Origin: Phylloscopus collybita
Taxonomy: Eukaryota > Chordata > Aves > Passeriformes > Phylloscopidae
Direction: 5' to 3'
Assembly: GCA_027886175.1 (NCBI GenBank)
Contig: JAJNNQ010000002.1
Coordinates: forward strand, 10,474,001 to 10,538,000
DNA: 64,000 nt
Below the pieces are notes generated by a model, which had not been told where the DNA came from, did no database searches, and saw only the letters and a program-made list of their open reading frames with translations. Numbering within the stretch: the stretch's first letter is position 1; each line of letters begins with the position of its first letter. Positions 23,545-34,252 of the stretch are shown here, one piece after another. Both the position numbers and the translations under genes were made by a program.

Positions 23545-26500
23545 TTTCTCTGTGTTCATGCTTGGATCAGGAGTGAGATTTTGAAGTAAACCTTCCTGTT
23601 ATTCCCTCTTAGTATGCTTTGGATCACACTGCTGAGCTGTCAGAGCTCACAGACTGCAATGGAACCAAAACCTGCCTGTAATTAGCAAGCAGTGCAGTCA
23701 AACAGGAATGGGTCCCCAGAGCAAACCTGCTGCTGCTGATGTTCAGTATCTGTGTGTTTTATGTGCATTGTCTCTGGTCTACAGACTGAATAGGCATGAG
23801 CTGGAATTATCAAATATAATTTTAAAAGAAGTTTAAAGAAATCCCAACTCAGCGTATTCTGTGATGCTGTAATTTTTTCAGTAGGTTTTCCTTAAGGAAT
23901 TCCAGTAGAGACTTCCTGAAAAGTTTTGTATTTGATAATGGATTTAAAAATTTCCCTGTTTTTTTTTTCTCCTCATAAAATCATGTGTTTTATTTGTCAG
24001 GGAGAAATCATGACTATTTGCAAACGGAGTGATGATCTCCGTGTTTACTAAACCCTTTTTCTTACTGTAGTACCTTTTTGCTATGGAAAATTGTAAGATT
24101 CTTTCTTCACAGCAGTTATGTCTTTGTCCAAGAAATAGATATTTTAAAATTCACTATTTGTTGACAATTTCCCAAATAAGCTGAAAATTACTGAGCTGAC
24201 TAAGCTTTCCAAGGTACCAGTGGGTACTCATAGCTCATAGTTAAGAACAGGAATTTTATATCAGTATATAGAAGTCCTAAATAAGAAACCCTCCTAAAAA
24301 AGAAACCCACACGAGCAAGATGTGGCTTTATTTAACCTTGGTGTTTTGTTATCTGTTCATGTTTGAGGTTGGCATCTTTGCTAACTGCAGAAAATGAGTG
24401 TCTCAGGCTGTGTTTCAAGGGACAACACAACTTAGGAAATATCAAAATGGCTCAAATGCTAAAGAAAAACTAAAAATTCTGTATCTCTTGATTTTTAACC
24501 TGGATTTTCAGAGAATATTGAGCCAGCAGTCAGGCCAGAGTCTTTACACACTGTGGCTGCTAGAAGGAGCCTGATTTTAGCTCTGTGTATGTATCTTGGT
24601 CATGCTGAATTAGTGCAAAAGCCAGACAAGCAAAAGCCTTTGCTACTCCATCTCTCATAGACAGAGCAAACAGCACTGCACATCTCCTTCACCCTCTCTG
24701 CAGGCGACAGCCACACAGGCAGCATGTCAAAGGGCTCAGAATATTTGCATTCATTTCCTATTTCTACCTTGAAAGTGAATCAAGGACGCTTCTCAGAATT
24801 TCAATGAAATTTTTCAATGGAGAGAATGCAGATGGGGCAATTGAGTGTTTAGCATTTAGGCTTTTACCTGCAGTCTAGAGAGATCAGATGCAAGCAAGGT
24901 TTGGACATGCAATTGTAGCAGTGAGCGTACAGGCAGAGAGTGCTTGTGCTCCTCTGCTTAAAACAGGTGCTTGAAAGAGATGACAAATCCCCAAACCACA
25001 ATTCCTGTCACCCCACAGTCTGGAGTCAGTGGCAACAACAGAAGCAGCTGTCTGCAGCCCACTGCCTGTTCTTTGGGTCATGCCCTGCCCTTTCACTCCT
25101 TATGTCAGTGGAAAAATACCAACAGCAACTAGATCCCAGTTCCTCATCTGTGGGTGGTAAAATTCAAGTTTGCATGGAAAGGTACAGATTCACATGAACT
25201 AGGGACCATGGGTCTGTTTCTGGTGCTACCTCCAAGTTTCTTTCAGCACTATTTTTGCATGCATCTCATTCCTGCTTTCTCAATAATTATGTTCATGTTG
25301 CAAAAGACTAGTCTTGAAAAAACAGTAGTCATTATTTTGAAGTTTCAGGTTCATAGTGTAGTGTTGAGCATGGTTTATAGACATATTTTTGGCAGAATCT
25401 GGGCTTTCTGCTACCACCAAATGACCCCCAAACCTTGCTGTTCCTTCAGTCTGTTAGCAGAAATACACTAGTTCTTCCAGGTCCTGCCTGTCTTCATGCA
25501 CAAACAGGTCAGTGGAATTCTGAGTTGCTTGTACAAGCTGCGTTGCTCATGCAGAGAGTGACAGCATTCCACACAGTTGTTCTGGTGACTGCACTTAGAT
25601 TATTCCATAAATTCATACAATGTATTAGTAGATGCAGGCTCAAATAAAAGGTAAAGCACTATTATGGAACTTTGAAGATGATGTTCATGTTACACCACAG
25701 GGCATCAAATTAATAACAGCTTTGGAAAGAGTTAAAACGTTTGCCAGGGGAGCTCATTCAAATGCACTTTATTACATCAGCTGGGAAATATTTCTGCTTT
25801 GCAAACACAACAGAAGAAATATGAGCTTTTCTGTTCCCTAAAACAAAGCTTTTTCCCATTAACATCATTCACAGCCATCTGTGACACACAGGGCTCTGAC
25901 AGACAATGGGCATCTTGTTGTTCCCTACAGGGCACCTGTGGGGCACCTGTGGGGCCAGGTGGCTGCTTCCCTGCAGCACAGGGGGGCTGGGGCACCCCAG
26001 CAAAGGCTCCAAACCACTGTCACACCACACATTTCTGCTCCTGGTGGAACTAAATCCCACTGAGTCGTAAATATGGACTCAGCAGTGTGGTTGCTGCGTT
26101 CATTTTTTCACTGCACAATGCCATAGGAGATTATTAGGCTTAGCAGCTGATTTTTGCTTGTAGAATGGATCAATGATCATTGATAACAGAGTCACTCTTT
26201 TATATGCTTATTTTAGTCAACAAACTGCTGTAGCATGGCAGCCATGATTATTCAGCTGTGCTGTAAATTGAATTTCCTTCTTCATGCAAATACAAGAGTA
26301 CTTTCCTTTCTTTTCTTTATTCACTTGGTTACAATTATTAAACCTACAAGATAACTCACATATTTAAAAACACTAGAAAGAGACAGAAAGGAAAGGGATG
26401 TTTCCATAAAACTGTTTCTCTCTTCTTTGTGCTATTCTTAACATTTAGCTCAAGTGTAGTTTTCTCAGAAGTCCCAGCTAAGACAGGAGTTCCATTAGGG

Positions 26501-27064
26501 CGCTTCTCGTCATAAAGACTTCATAAAAGAAAGTGGCTTTCACTCCACCTTGCTGGAGTTTCCCTTCTGATGTTAGACAAACAGTTTTGAACAGCATTGT
26601 CTCTCTTTTCCTGGTGAATAAGTTAATTTGTTGTAGCAAACTTTGCACCTGCTTTAAAAAACTCATGTCTTGATTGGAGCATCTTGTAACAGTAACATGT
26701 TAGACTAATGATATAAAAATTCTATTTAAGAAGACAATATGAAAGAAATAAAAGTAAGTTTTCCCTTTAGAAAGTTGTTCCTTGAGGATGTAGAGAGTGT
26801 TTTCACGTGGCCAATGAAGTGTACCTAAGCAAAACCTGTGTGTTTACCACTATGATCATAACTGGTCAGAATTTATTTTTCTGCAGAAAATGTGCAAAAA
26901 AGCAAAAAATTGTTATCAAAAAATGAAAAATAATATTTCTTTTGTAAGAAAAATGGCTGATTTTTGCACAAAGCATTTGTTTGGACTTTGCTGTTTGATG
27001 CAGAACATTTTTCCTTTTACAGTAGATGTTTCCTGCCTAAAAATATAGAAACACTCTTTACTGG

Positions 27065-27098
27065 AAAAAAAAAAAAAAAAAAGAGAGAGAGAGAGAGA
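27065..27098. repeat. A18 homopolymer followed by (GA)n
   Basis: Eighteen A residues run into about eight GA dinucleotides. Confidence 0.92.
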
Positions 27099-28823
27099 AA
27101 AGAAAAGAATCCACTGGTACACTGGTAATTGCAAAGGATACTTTAGCTTTACCCTTCAAACTGTAACCATGAAATAATTGCAGCATTTCCTACATGACTA
27201 ATTTCCAATAGGTTAATATATCAATGAAAATGTCATCAATAATTCACGAATGCTACGATAAGGAAAATGCACTGAGTAAACGGCTGGCTATTTATTACTT
27301 ACATCCTCAGTGTTGGTTATTACAGTTAAATGATGTAACCATTAGATATAATAACTATTCAGTCAAAAAAATAGGTTATTTATCATAAGTCCATATAGGA
27401 AAATTAAATGCAAGGATGTAGCCACTGATGGCTAGAGGGTTTTTTAATAGCATTGACTACAAAGGAAACCACAGTCCCTGCCTAAAGAGCTTCTTTTTCA
27501 ATGACAAAAACCCCAAACATTACATAGTAAAGGCATTCTATATAAGTAAATGGGTGAAGTGATATGCAGATGCAAATAGCCTATATGCAGTTATAAACTC
27601 CTTTCTAATTGTAGTCAGCCAGTTAAGCCATTAACATGCTGCCTTTACTGCTATCTGCCTCAGTTTTCCCCTTTCTCATAAAAATGACTTAATGACTCAT
27701 CTGATAAAACCAAAAGAGACAGCTCTTCACTGTACAGCTTTCATCCCACTTAAACCCTTTGGAGACGTACACATAAAATGAGCCACATGAAGACTTTTAA
27801 TATCAGGAAAGGAAATTCTACTCTTAACTGTTTTTATGGCTCATGTTTTATATTCAGTCTTGCTTCTGAGCAGCTATGTTAGATTTGCTCTGGTGATGCA
27901 AAGTGGGCTCCAGCCCACTGTGTCCTGCATGTAGGTGACTGCTGGAGTTCCAAAGCGTGGCAGGATAACACCTGCCATGGACAGCTGCTGGCAGGAGGTT
28001 TCCCTGTGGTTTCCCTGCCTACCAATTGCAGAGACCTGGGGATTCCTGCAGTCCTGGGACTTCACCAGTACAGTCCACAGTTCCAACCAAAGGTGAAAAG
28101 AAAAACATTTTATGCAGAAAAAAAAAATCAACTTATTTTTGTGCATGCAAATAGGGAAAATATGTGAGAAATCTGGGTTTACCTTTGAGAAGGGATAGTA
28201 GTATTGTTGCTGCAGCACCAGGTCTGCAATTCTTTCTCACTCACAAAATGAGTCAAAATCTCTCTTTGTTTACTCTTGGCTTGTCCTTGTATGACCAAGT
28301 GTTTTTGGAAGCTGAGTATTTCTCACATGTGCTTACTGAAGAGGAAGAGTTAATTTTATTGCTTGAGTCTGAAAAGTATCCAACTTTAACTTCCAGTTCT
28401 TCTCATAACTCAGTGTTATGTCCTAACCCCTTGTCCTTCAGGGGAAGTGTTGGAGGGCTGTGTGGGCAAGGGGATTACTAATGTGCTTCTTTGCTCCATT
28501 AGCTCCTCTCCTCTATTTTCCATATTCACTTTGTGGAATATGTGTGCTTGTTTCTTGCCCAGCCTCATTTGGCACTGCCCCAGCCTGTGTCCCTCATGGC
28601 TCTGTGATGCCACATGGTGCCCTGGGATCTGCTAAACAAGATTAGAGCTGCTCCAAACCCAGCAGCTCCTGGAAATGCTCCTTGGATGAGTGGACAGCCC
28701 AGGTGTGGAGGGACCTCAGCTGGTCTCCAATATAATCCACTAATCAAGGCAGGGCCTGACAGGAGATGAGGTGTTCAGGACCTTGAGAACACTCAAGGAT
28801 GAAGATTGAGCTGCATCTTTGTG

Positions 28824-28829
28824 TGACTT
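28824..28829. repeat. Left target-site duplication candidate (TGACTT)
   Basis: Matches GGACTT at 29542-29547 in five of six positions across the proposed LTR. Confidence 0.6.
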
Positions 28830-29541
28830 TGCAAGAAATGTTTTATAAGCTTCAGTTATGAATGTAGTATAGGTTTTTAATATTGTAAGTTTAGTATGGT
28901 TTGAACACCTTGAAAGGGCCTCTCATCCTAGAATGTATTCTTATCGTAGTTTGATAAGGGTTTCTAGGACAACTGGAGTCTCTGCCTAGAGACTCTTCTT
29001 TATTGGTTCCTTTTTGTTTCATCCTTGTGTTATGCATAATTTTCCCTTTGTCCATCATGGAATTCATATCTTTAAGGTCCAAGAGCTTTGGCCACTAGTT
29101 GGCAAGACTCTCCTGAGACCACTCCCAAACCTGTATTGGATTTGTTAGAATTTAGATAACTTAGTTGGTATGTAGTGTTTGGATTGTTGTATTGGTTTGT
29201 ATAATTTTGTACCCACCTACCAGATTGTGTTGTACAAAACCGCCCTGCAGCCCAGGCTTGGGGTCTCTCTCGGAGGCATCCACCTGGGGCTGGGGGATCC
29301 CCTGAACCCCCCAAATAAAGCCTCTGTTTCCTGAAAGCCTCTGGAGAGTCCCCTCTTTTACCACAGCCATGACAGTGTGAGCCAACTGCCTGTGAGCCAA
29401 GACCCCACAGACGAGTATTGCTGTAGTGCACCAGAGCTGCCGGGAGCCCAAGCTGAACACCAAGCTGGGCCAGAACCAGGTATGCACTCCAGCATCTTTG
29501 GACAACCTTCCTCTGCTTAACTACCTCTCCTGTCTTTACCA
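28830..29541 (+). mobile_element. Solo LTR of an avian endogenous retrovirus, about 712 bp
   Basis: The element starts 'tgcaagaaatg', has an AT-rich U3 containing a perfect inverted repeat (GAGTCTCT/AGAGACTC at 28976-28995), and carries AATAAA at 29314-29319 in a C-rich context, followed by an R/U5 region. The proposed end is CA at 29540-29541 ('tttacca'). The flanks are TGACTT (28824-28829) and GGACTT (29542-29547), a 6-bp duplication with one mismatch, as made by ERVK/alpharetrovirus-like integrases. Low CpG content and the mismatched duplication suggest it is older than the LTR at 22629. The 164- and 114-codon open frames on the minus strand at 29072-29566 lie antisense in this LTR and are not genes. 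The 3' boundary is less certain than the 5' one. Confidence 0.75.
29314..29319 (+). promoter_or_regulatory. Polyadenylation signal AATAAA of the second solo LTR
   Basis: AATAAA followed by 'gcctctgtttcctgaaagcc', the layout of an LTR R region. It fixes the element on the plus strand. Confidence 0.75.
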
Positions 29542-29547
29542 GGACTT
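29542..29547. repeat. Right target-site duplication candidate (GGACTT)
   Basis: Follows the proposed terminal CA of the LTR; five of six bases match 28824-28829. Confidence 0.6.
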
Positions 29548-31809
29548 TGTACCAGAAGGGTGACATCCAAAGTCTTGCTGGGGAAATGTTAGGAACAACA
29601 ATATCTTGTGGTGTCAGAGATTAATCAGGAGTACCAGCCAATCTGTAACATACCTATTTTACAAGGTCTCAGTCAACATTTTAATTTTTATCTCAAAATA
29701 ATACTCCAATTATTCCTTTTTTGATGCTGTGAGCAAGTAAACCATCAAATGCAAGATGGCTTGCTTCATGGATGCCTGAAGGAAGAAAAGGAATGGCTGG
29801 CTTCAGCAACAAGTGGAAAAACCAAACTGTTGTGTGGAACAGTGCAGTCGTTTTTGGTGAATAAATTAGGTGAATTTTAAGAGAGAAAATCAATAAGTAA
29901 TGGTAAAACTTTTGCCTTGTTCAGTTTTTTGTTTTGCCTCTGTGTGAAAAACAATGAGAATTTTGTATCTGGGTCATCAAAATGTCCTAAGAGTAGCCAA
30001 GGTAATGTTATTGAGGAAGGAAATGGTATCTTACTCTTTTATTCTCTACTGTTAGCACTTCTCTTTCTCTTTCATTTATTTCACAGTCCCAGCTCCCTCT
30101 TCTCAGTCTCTGGATTTTTGGCTATGGGAATTAGGAAGGAGAAGAAAGACAGAAGAAAACATGTTTGAACTGAATAAAGATAAATCCTGAAACACAAAAA
30201 ATTCTCAAAAATTATATTTTTTTTCTCCTCGAAATGGTACTCTATTACAAATTTCAGCAATAACAAGAGCCTCAAAGACCCATTTTTGATTTTTGGTAAG
30301 CCCAACCAATTCTTCCTTTTTTGGTTTGTTCTTTGCACAGAAAGTATGGCACCCTAACAGAGGGCCAGTGGAGGACCTGTCCACTGTATATTTGTGAGTG
30401 ACTATCTCTAAAATCAATTATAATATCTGGCTATCTCTAATATGCATCACATTGAGGAGGCTTTAAGATTACTTTTGAATGCTAACAATAAGTTTTGAGA
30501 TTATTGAATGAAAGATGTTGAAAAAAAAAGTCAACACTTACTCTAGGGGCATGATGCTGTCAGGTGAAACTGAGTCCTCCCTTTAAAGAGAACAATGCCC
30601 CAGATTGTGTGTGTATAGATAATTATCTGTTCTTCTATTTCTTTTCATCTCTTGCACATTAGGATCATTTTATCTCAAGTTATTTCTCTTGAGGTATACA
30701 CTGTCATTTCAGCACTATATGCCTAAACAAATTAGACAAATTTGTTGATGTAAATCCCAAAGAGCAGCAATGCAACTTCATTACAGCAATTATGGGTTTT
30801 ATGACCTTTCTTTTTCATATAAAACAGATAGTTGAGCCTTAATTTAAGTTCAAAAGACAGTTGAGTGCATATGGCAAAGAAATCTGAGGGAAACTCAGTT
30901 GAAGCAAGGTAAGAATTGCATTTGGTCATGTTAAAAATAAACCAAATTATCTGAATCAGACCACCCTACCATACTGACTGTTCCTACCCCTGAAGACACA
31001 TGGTAAATCACATCTACTGACCCCATACACAAAATGAGGAGGTAGGAGCCAAAAAATAGGCTCTGGTTAGGGTTCCAAAACCCTCAGAATGGCTTAAAAG
31101 GAAACAAATATCCTCCCCTTACAGGACACAACCCTGTCTCTGACATGTCTAATTAACTTTCATTTTAGAGTCTTCAAATATCATCACTTGTGATTTATTT
31201 TTTGAAATGTTTCCTTAACTCTGGTGGTGCCTGCTGTGTTGTTGTTATTAATGCTCTATCAGATCATCACTGACAAAAAACCTTTAGGGATTTGTAAGAT
31301 ACTCTGAAATTCACTCTGAGTAGAAATGCAATGAGTAAGAGCTCAGTGAGAGAGTGGTAGAGAACAAAGGTGTCAGGGACAAAGATATGAGCAGAAAGTA
31401 GGAGAAGAATACGAGTGAATCAAAATGGAATGGAGCAGGGGTGAGAAAGATGAAATCAGAAAATCACAAATTATTTGAAGAGTATTTCACACACTTTTTT
31501 TGCTACCCAAACACAATATATTTTTATGATCACATCTCTGTACATCTTTAGTGTTTGAAGATTGCATATCAGAAATTACTTTTAAATATATTAAAGGATA
31601 CGAGAGTTTGCAGGTGAGGCATATTAAACTCATGAAGAACCTAGGGTAATAATATATTTGTGTTTTATTCTTAAGTAGATTTGTGTCCTTTTTTACATCT
31701 ACATTGAATTAGTAGAGTTAATAAGGAAAACTAGAATCACAGGTGACAAGCCACACTGCCCAACAGGTAATCTCAGGTGAATAATCCAATATGCTGCAAT
31801 GAGACTGAT
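29548..31809. other. Unique AT-rich non-coding DNA
   Basis: No gene or recognisable interspersed repeat is supported. Open frames are below 90 codons and lack splice context. Confidence 0.65.
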
Positions 31810-31942
31810 CACAGAATCACAGAATGGTTTGGTTTGGAGGAGACCTTAAAGATCATCTGGGTTCAACTCCCTGCCACAGGCAAGGACAGCTGTGACTAGA
31901 TCAGATTGATCAGACCCCCATCCAACATGGACTTGAGGACTT
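31810..31942 (-). mobile_element. CR1 LINE 3' end
   Basis: The plus strand begins 'cacagaatcacagaatgg', the antisense of the CR1 terminal octamer repeat, and goes on with 'ccttaaagatcatctggg', 'caactccctgccacagg', 'ctagatcaga' and 'ccccatccaacatgg'. It is a short, strongly 5'-truncated copy whose 3' terminus (left) is intact. Confidence 0.94.
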
Positions 31943-32487
31943 TCTATAATAAAGAAAGAAATACAAAAATCTTAGCAGTGAGATCAAATCACTGCAAGAA
32001 AGTACTGTGAAAAGCAATCCTTCTTAACACTGTGCTTTTACACATTGGTGGTAACACTTGGTTCATCCATTTCTTCCCAGGTTTCTTTCTTTTTTTTTTT
32101 CCCCTTTTCTGGTCCTCTCTGTGTAGGCCATTATTGAAACATTATTCTCTGTTCTTTCCATTTCTCCAGAATGGGAAACGCTTCAAAAGCATTAAATGTT
32201 ACTCAGTATAGAATGTGAAACAGTTTGTCTCTGAAAAATGTTAAGATAAATATCTCTCAAAAGAGATATCTAGAGAGGAATATTGGAGTAGATGAAGTGA
32301 AGAATTAAGTTTTTATGTAAAAGAACTCATGTGGGAACTATATAATTAAACTAGGCAAACAATCCTGACTATGTTCTGTAATCATGTCAGCCAACAGCTA
32401 TATGATTATGGCATTTCAGTGACTGTGGAAACACATTTTACAGATTTTAAAAACATCTGAATTTGTTTTTCTGCACTTTTTTCCCTC

Positions 32488-32540
32488 ATAGAATCAAAGA
32501 ATTTTGTGCTTGGGAGCCTTGAAAATCAAGTTATCCACTG
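32488..32540 (-). mobile_element. Possible worn CR1 3' terminus
   Basis: 'catagaatcaaagaat' followed by 'cttgggagccttgaaaatca' resembles the antisense CR1 tail with several mismatches. It is only about 50 bp, so chance similarity is possible. Confidence 0.35.
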
Positions 32541-33842
32541 ATCACTCAGATTATTTCTAACTTTTGGTTCTTGTACTGGACATATTTTCTCCTGAAGGTC
32601 AAGTGCATGTGGAAGTCAAGTTTCTCTACTGGACTTGCATCTTGGTCAGCTTTATTATATCACTCAATTGCTTTAATTCATTAAATCTACAACCATGAAC
32701 ATACAGTTCATCATGCCCATAAAATACACTGATAATCAGAACAGATTCAAAGTAAGGTCAAGCATGAATTGCTACCCAGGGTGGCTGCGTGATGCCCACT
32801 GTAAAAAGAATTGGTTTTATTCTCTGGAAGCCAGACAAACAGCAGTGTTACAGCAATCAAAGAGTAACAGTTCTCTGTGAGATGTGCAAACATTTATCCC
32901 AGTTAGTTTTTAACCACGAGAAAGGAACAGACAGTAAGTTCATTTATCCAGAGAACATTGGCTGGATTTTGGCTCACCAGCCTTTCAACACCCATGATGC
33001 AGAGGTTAACACCAAAGCCAGTGACCTAAATCTCTCTTAAGAGTCAAAGGAGAGAAATAGATGTCTCAGGGATGTGATTCACCTGAGCTATTTCAGACAG
33101 ATATTTACCTAGGAGATGAATTGCACCCGGGACTGCACTGGGTGTATTGACTGGATCTTTGCAGACTCTAAAGATCCTGGGCTGATCAGTTCAGAACAGT
33201 ACATTTCATCACATGAATCCTATTTAGTGTCAAAATGCTAAAGGCTGGTAGTACAGGGTCAGCAGTCCTGGTTCCATGGGCACAGTTTGGATACTTTCCA
33301 CCAGAATGAGAACTTCCTTTACAGGCACATCTCTCACTAAACCAAGCTGACCCCCTGAAGTACCTGCCATCCCCCTACCACTGAGAAAGAAAAGGTCTCA
33401 AAAAGGTGAGTGTTTTAAAAGGCTTGACACAGCTGTGTTTGTAGTTTTAAAGGATGGCAAATAAGAGGGGTAATTTTCAGACAGAAAAATTTCAGCAGCT
33501 TTCATTTGCTACAATAGCTTTTCCTACATCTCCAGGAAATTTCAGAAAACTTCTGTTTGCCTGTCTGTGAAATATCATGCATTAGTTGTAGAAACTGTGC
33601 TAAACTTCACTAATGACTGCACTCTTTCAAAGAATACTTTTTAATCATAAAAGCTACATTGTGATAAAACTGAAAAATTTTCAGAACAAAATCACCAGAT
33701 CTCTTTAAAAATAAAAATAACATGTTTTTCTCCTTTTCCAAAAATTATAATTCACAGTTCTTTAGCAGACCCTAGGAAAAAAAAAGTTAACCAGCTGTAG
33801 CTACCACGATCCCCACATCCCCATGAAAAGAACTTTTATTCT

Positions 33843-33862
33843 TTTGTTTGTTTGTTTGTTTG
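33843..33862. repeat. (TTTG)5 microsatellite
   Basis: Five tandem TTTG units in AT-rich DNA. Confidence 0.9.
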
Positions 33863-34200
33863 AGGTGAAAACCAGAGAATGACAGCCTTGTGAGAGCTCA
33901 GCAGGCACTTCAGTTTTCTAATATAGCACAGCAGGAGAGAGATGCAGAAGGAAAGCAAGCAGAAATAATAACCAGCAGCCATATGAATAATGGGAACATG
34001 AACCATTGGCGTGTAGGGAAAAAGGAATCTGAGTATCCACTCTCTTGACCTTATATTGTACTGTAAGGCACCCAGTCAAGTTTGCTGTCACCCTTTTCCT
34101 GCAGCTAGTAAGGACTTTTGGAGTTCCAGTGGTGTTGGATGAGGGTCTCAGTAGTTAGTGTCATTTCCAGCTCTTTGGACAATTTAATCTTTCGTTATTT

Positions 34201-34204
<4 letters not shown>

Positions 34205-34250
<46 letters not shown>
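34205..34250. repeat. T46 homopolymer
   Basis: An uninterrupted run of 46 T residues lies between 'gttc' and 'atctgtataa'. CR1 elements do not leave poly(A) tails, so this is unlikely to be a LINE tail. No TTTATT appears right after it, as would be expected if it were the poly(A) tail of a minus-strand retrocopy. A second T-rich tract follows at 34330-34353. Homopolymer length is prone to sequencing error. Confidence 0.9.

Positions 34251-34252
<2 letters not shown>

Larger units (their letters stand above)
23545..28829. other. Unique non-coding DNA
   Basis: No gene is supported. A short GC-rich stretch at about 25905-26010 has a duplicated 'ggcacctgtgggg' word. An A18 run followed by (GA)n lies at 27065-27098. 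A perfect 8-bp inverted repeat with arms AGTGGGCT/AGCCCACT is at 27902-27919. The GC-richer 27890-28090 and 28540-28790 patches match no repeat I recognise. The block 27230-27370 is repeat-free and TTATTA-rich. Confidence 0.6.
31943..34204. other. Unique non-coding DNA
   Basis: No gene is supported. A perfect 8-bp inverted repeat ATATCTCT/AGAGATAT lies at 32250-32269 and a (TTTG)5 run at 33843-33862. A possible worn CR1 terminus is listed at 32488. The rest is unique. Confidence 0.65.

Noticed and set aside
23209..23559. Open frames across the LTR/CR1 junction
   Set aside because: One starts in the LTR and ends in the CR1, and the other is antisense to the CR1; both are chance frames in GC-rich repeat DNA.
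28447..28830. Upstream extension of the LTR at 28830 or a separate repeat
   Set aside because: The GC-richer 28540-28790 patch shows no terminal TG/CA with duplicated flanks and no words of a repeat family I recognise; the palindrome CCTTGAG/CTCAAGG near 28780 alone is not evidence.
29072..29566. 164- and 114-codon minus-strand open frames
   Set aside because: They run antisense through the solo LTR at 28830-29541 and match no viral or cellular protein family I recognise.
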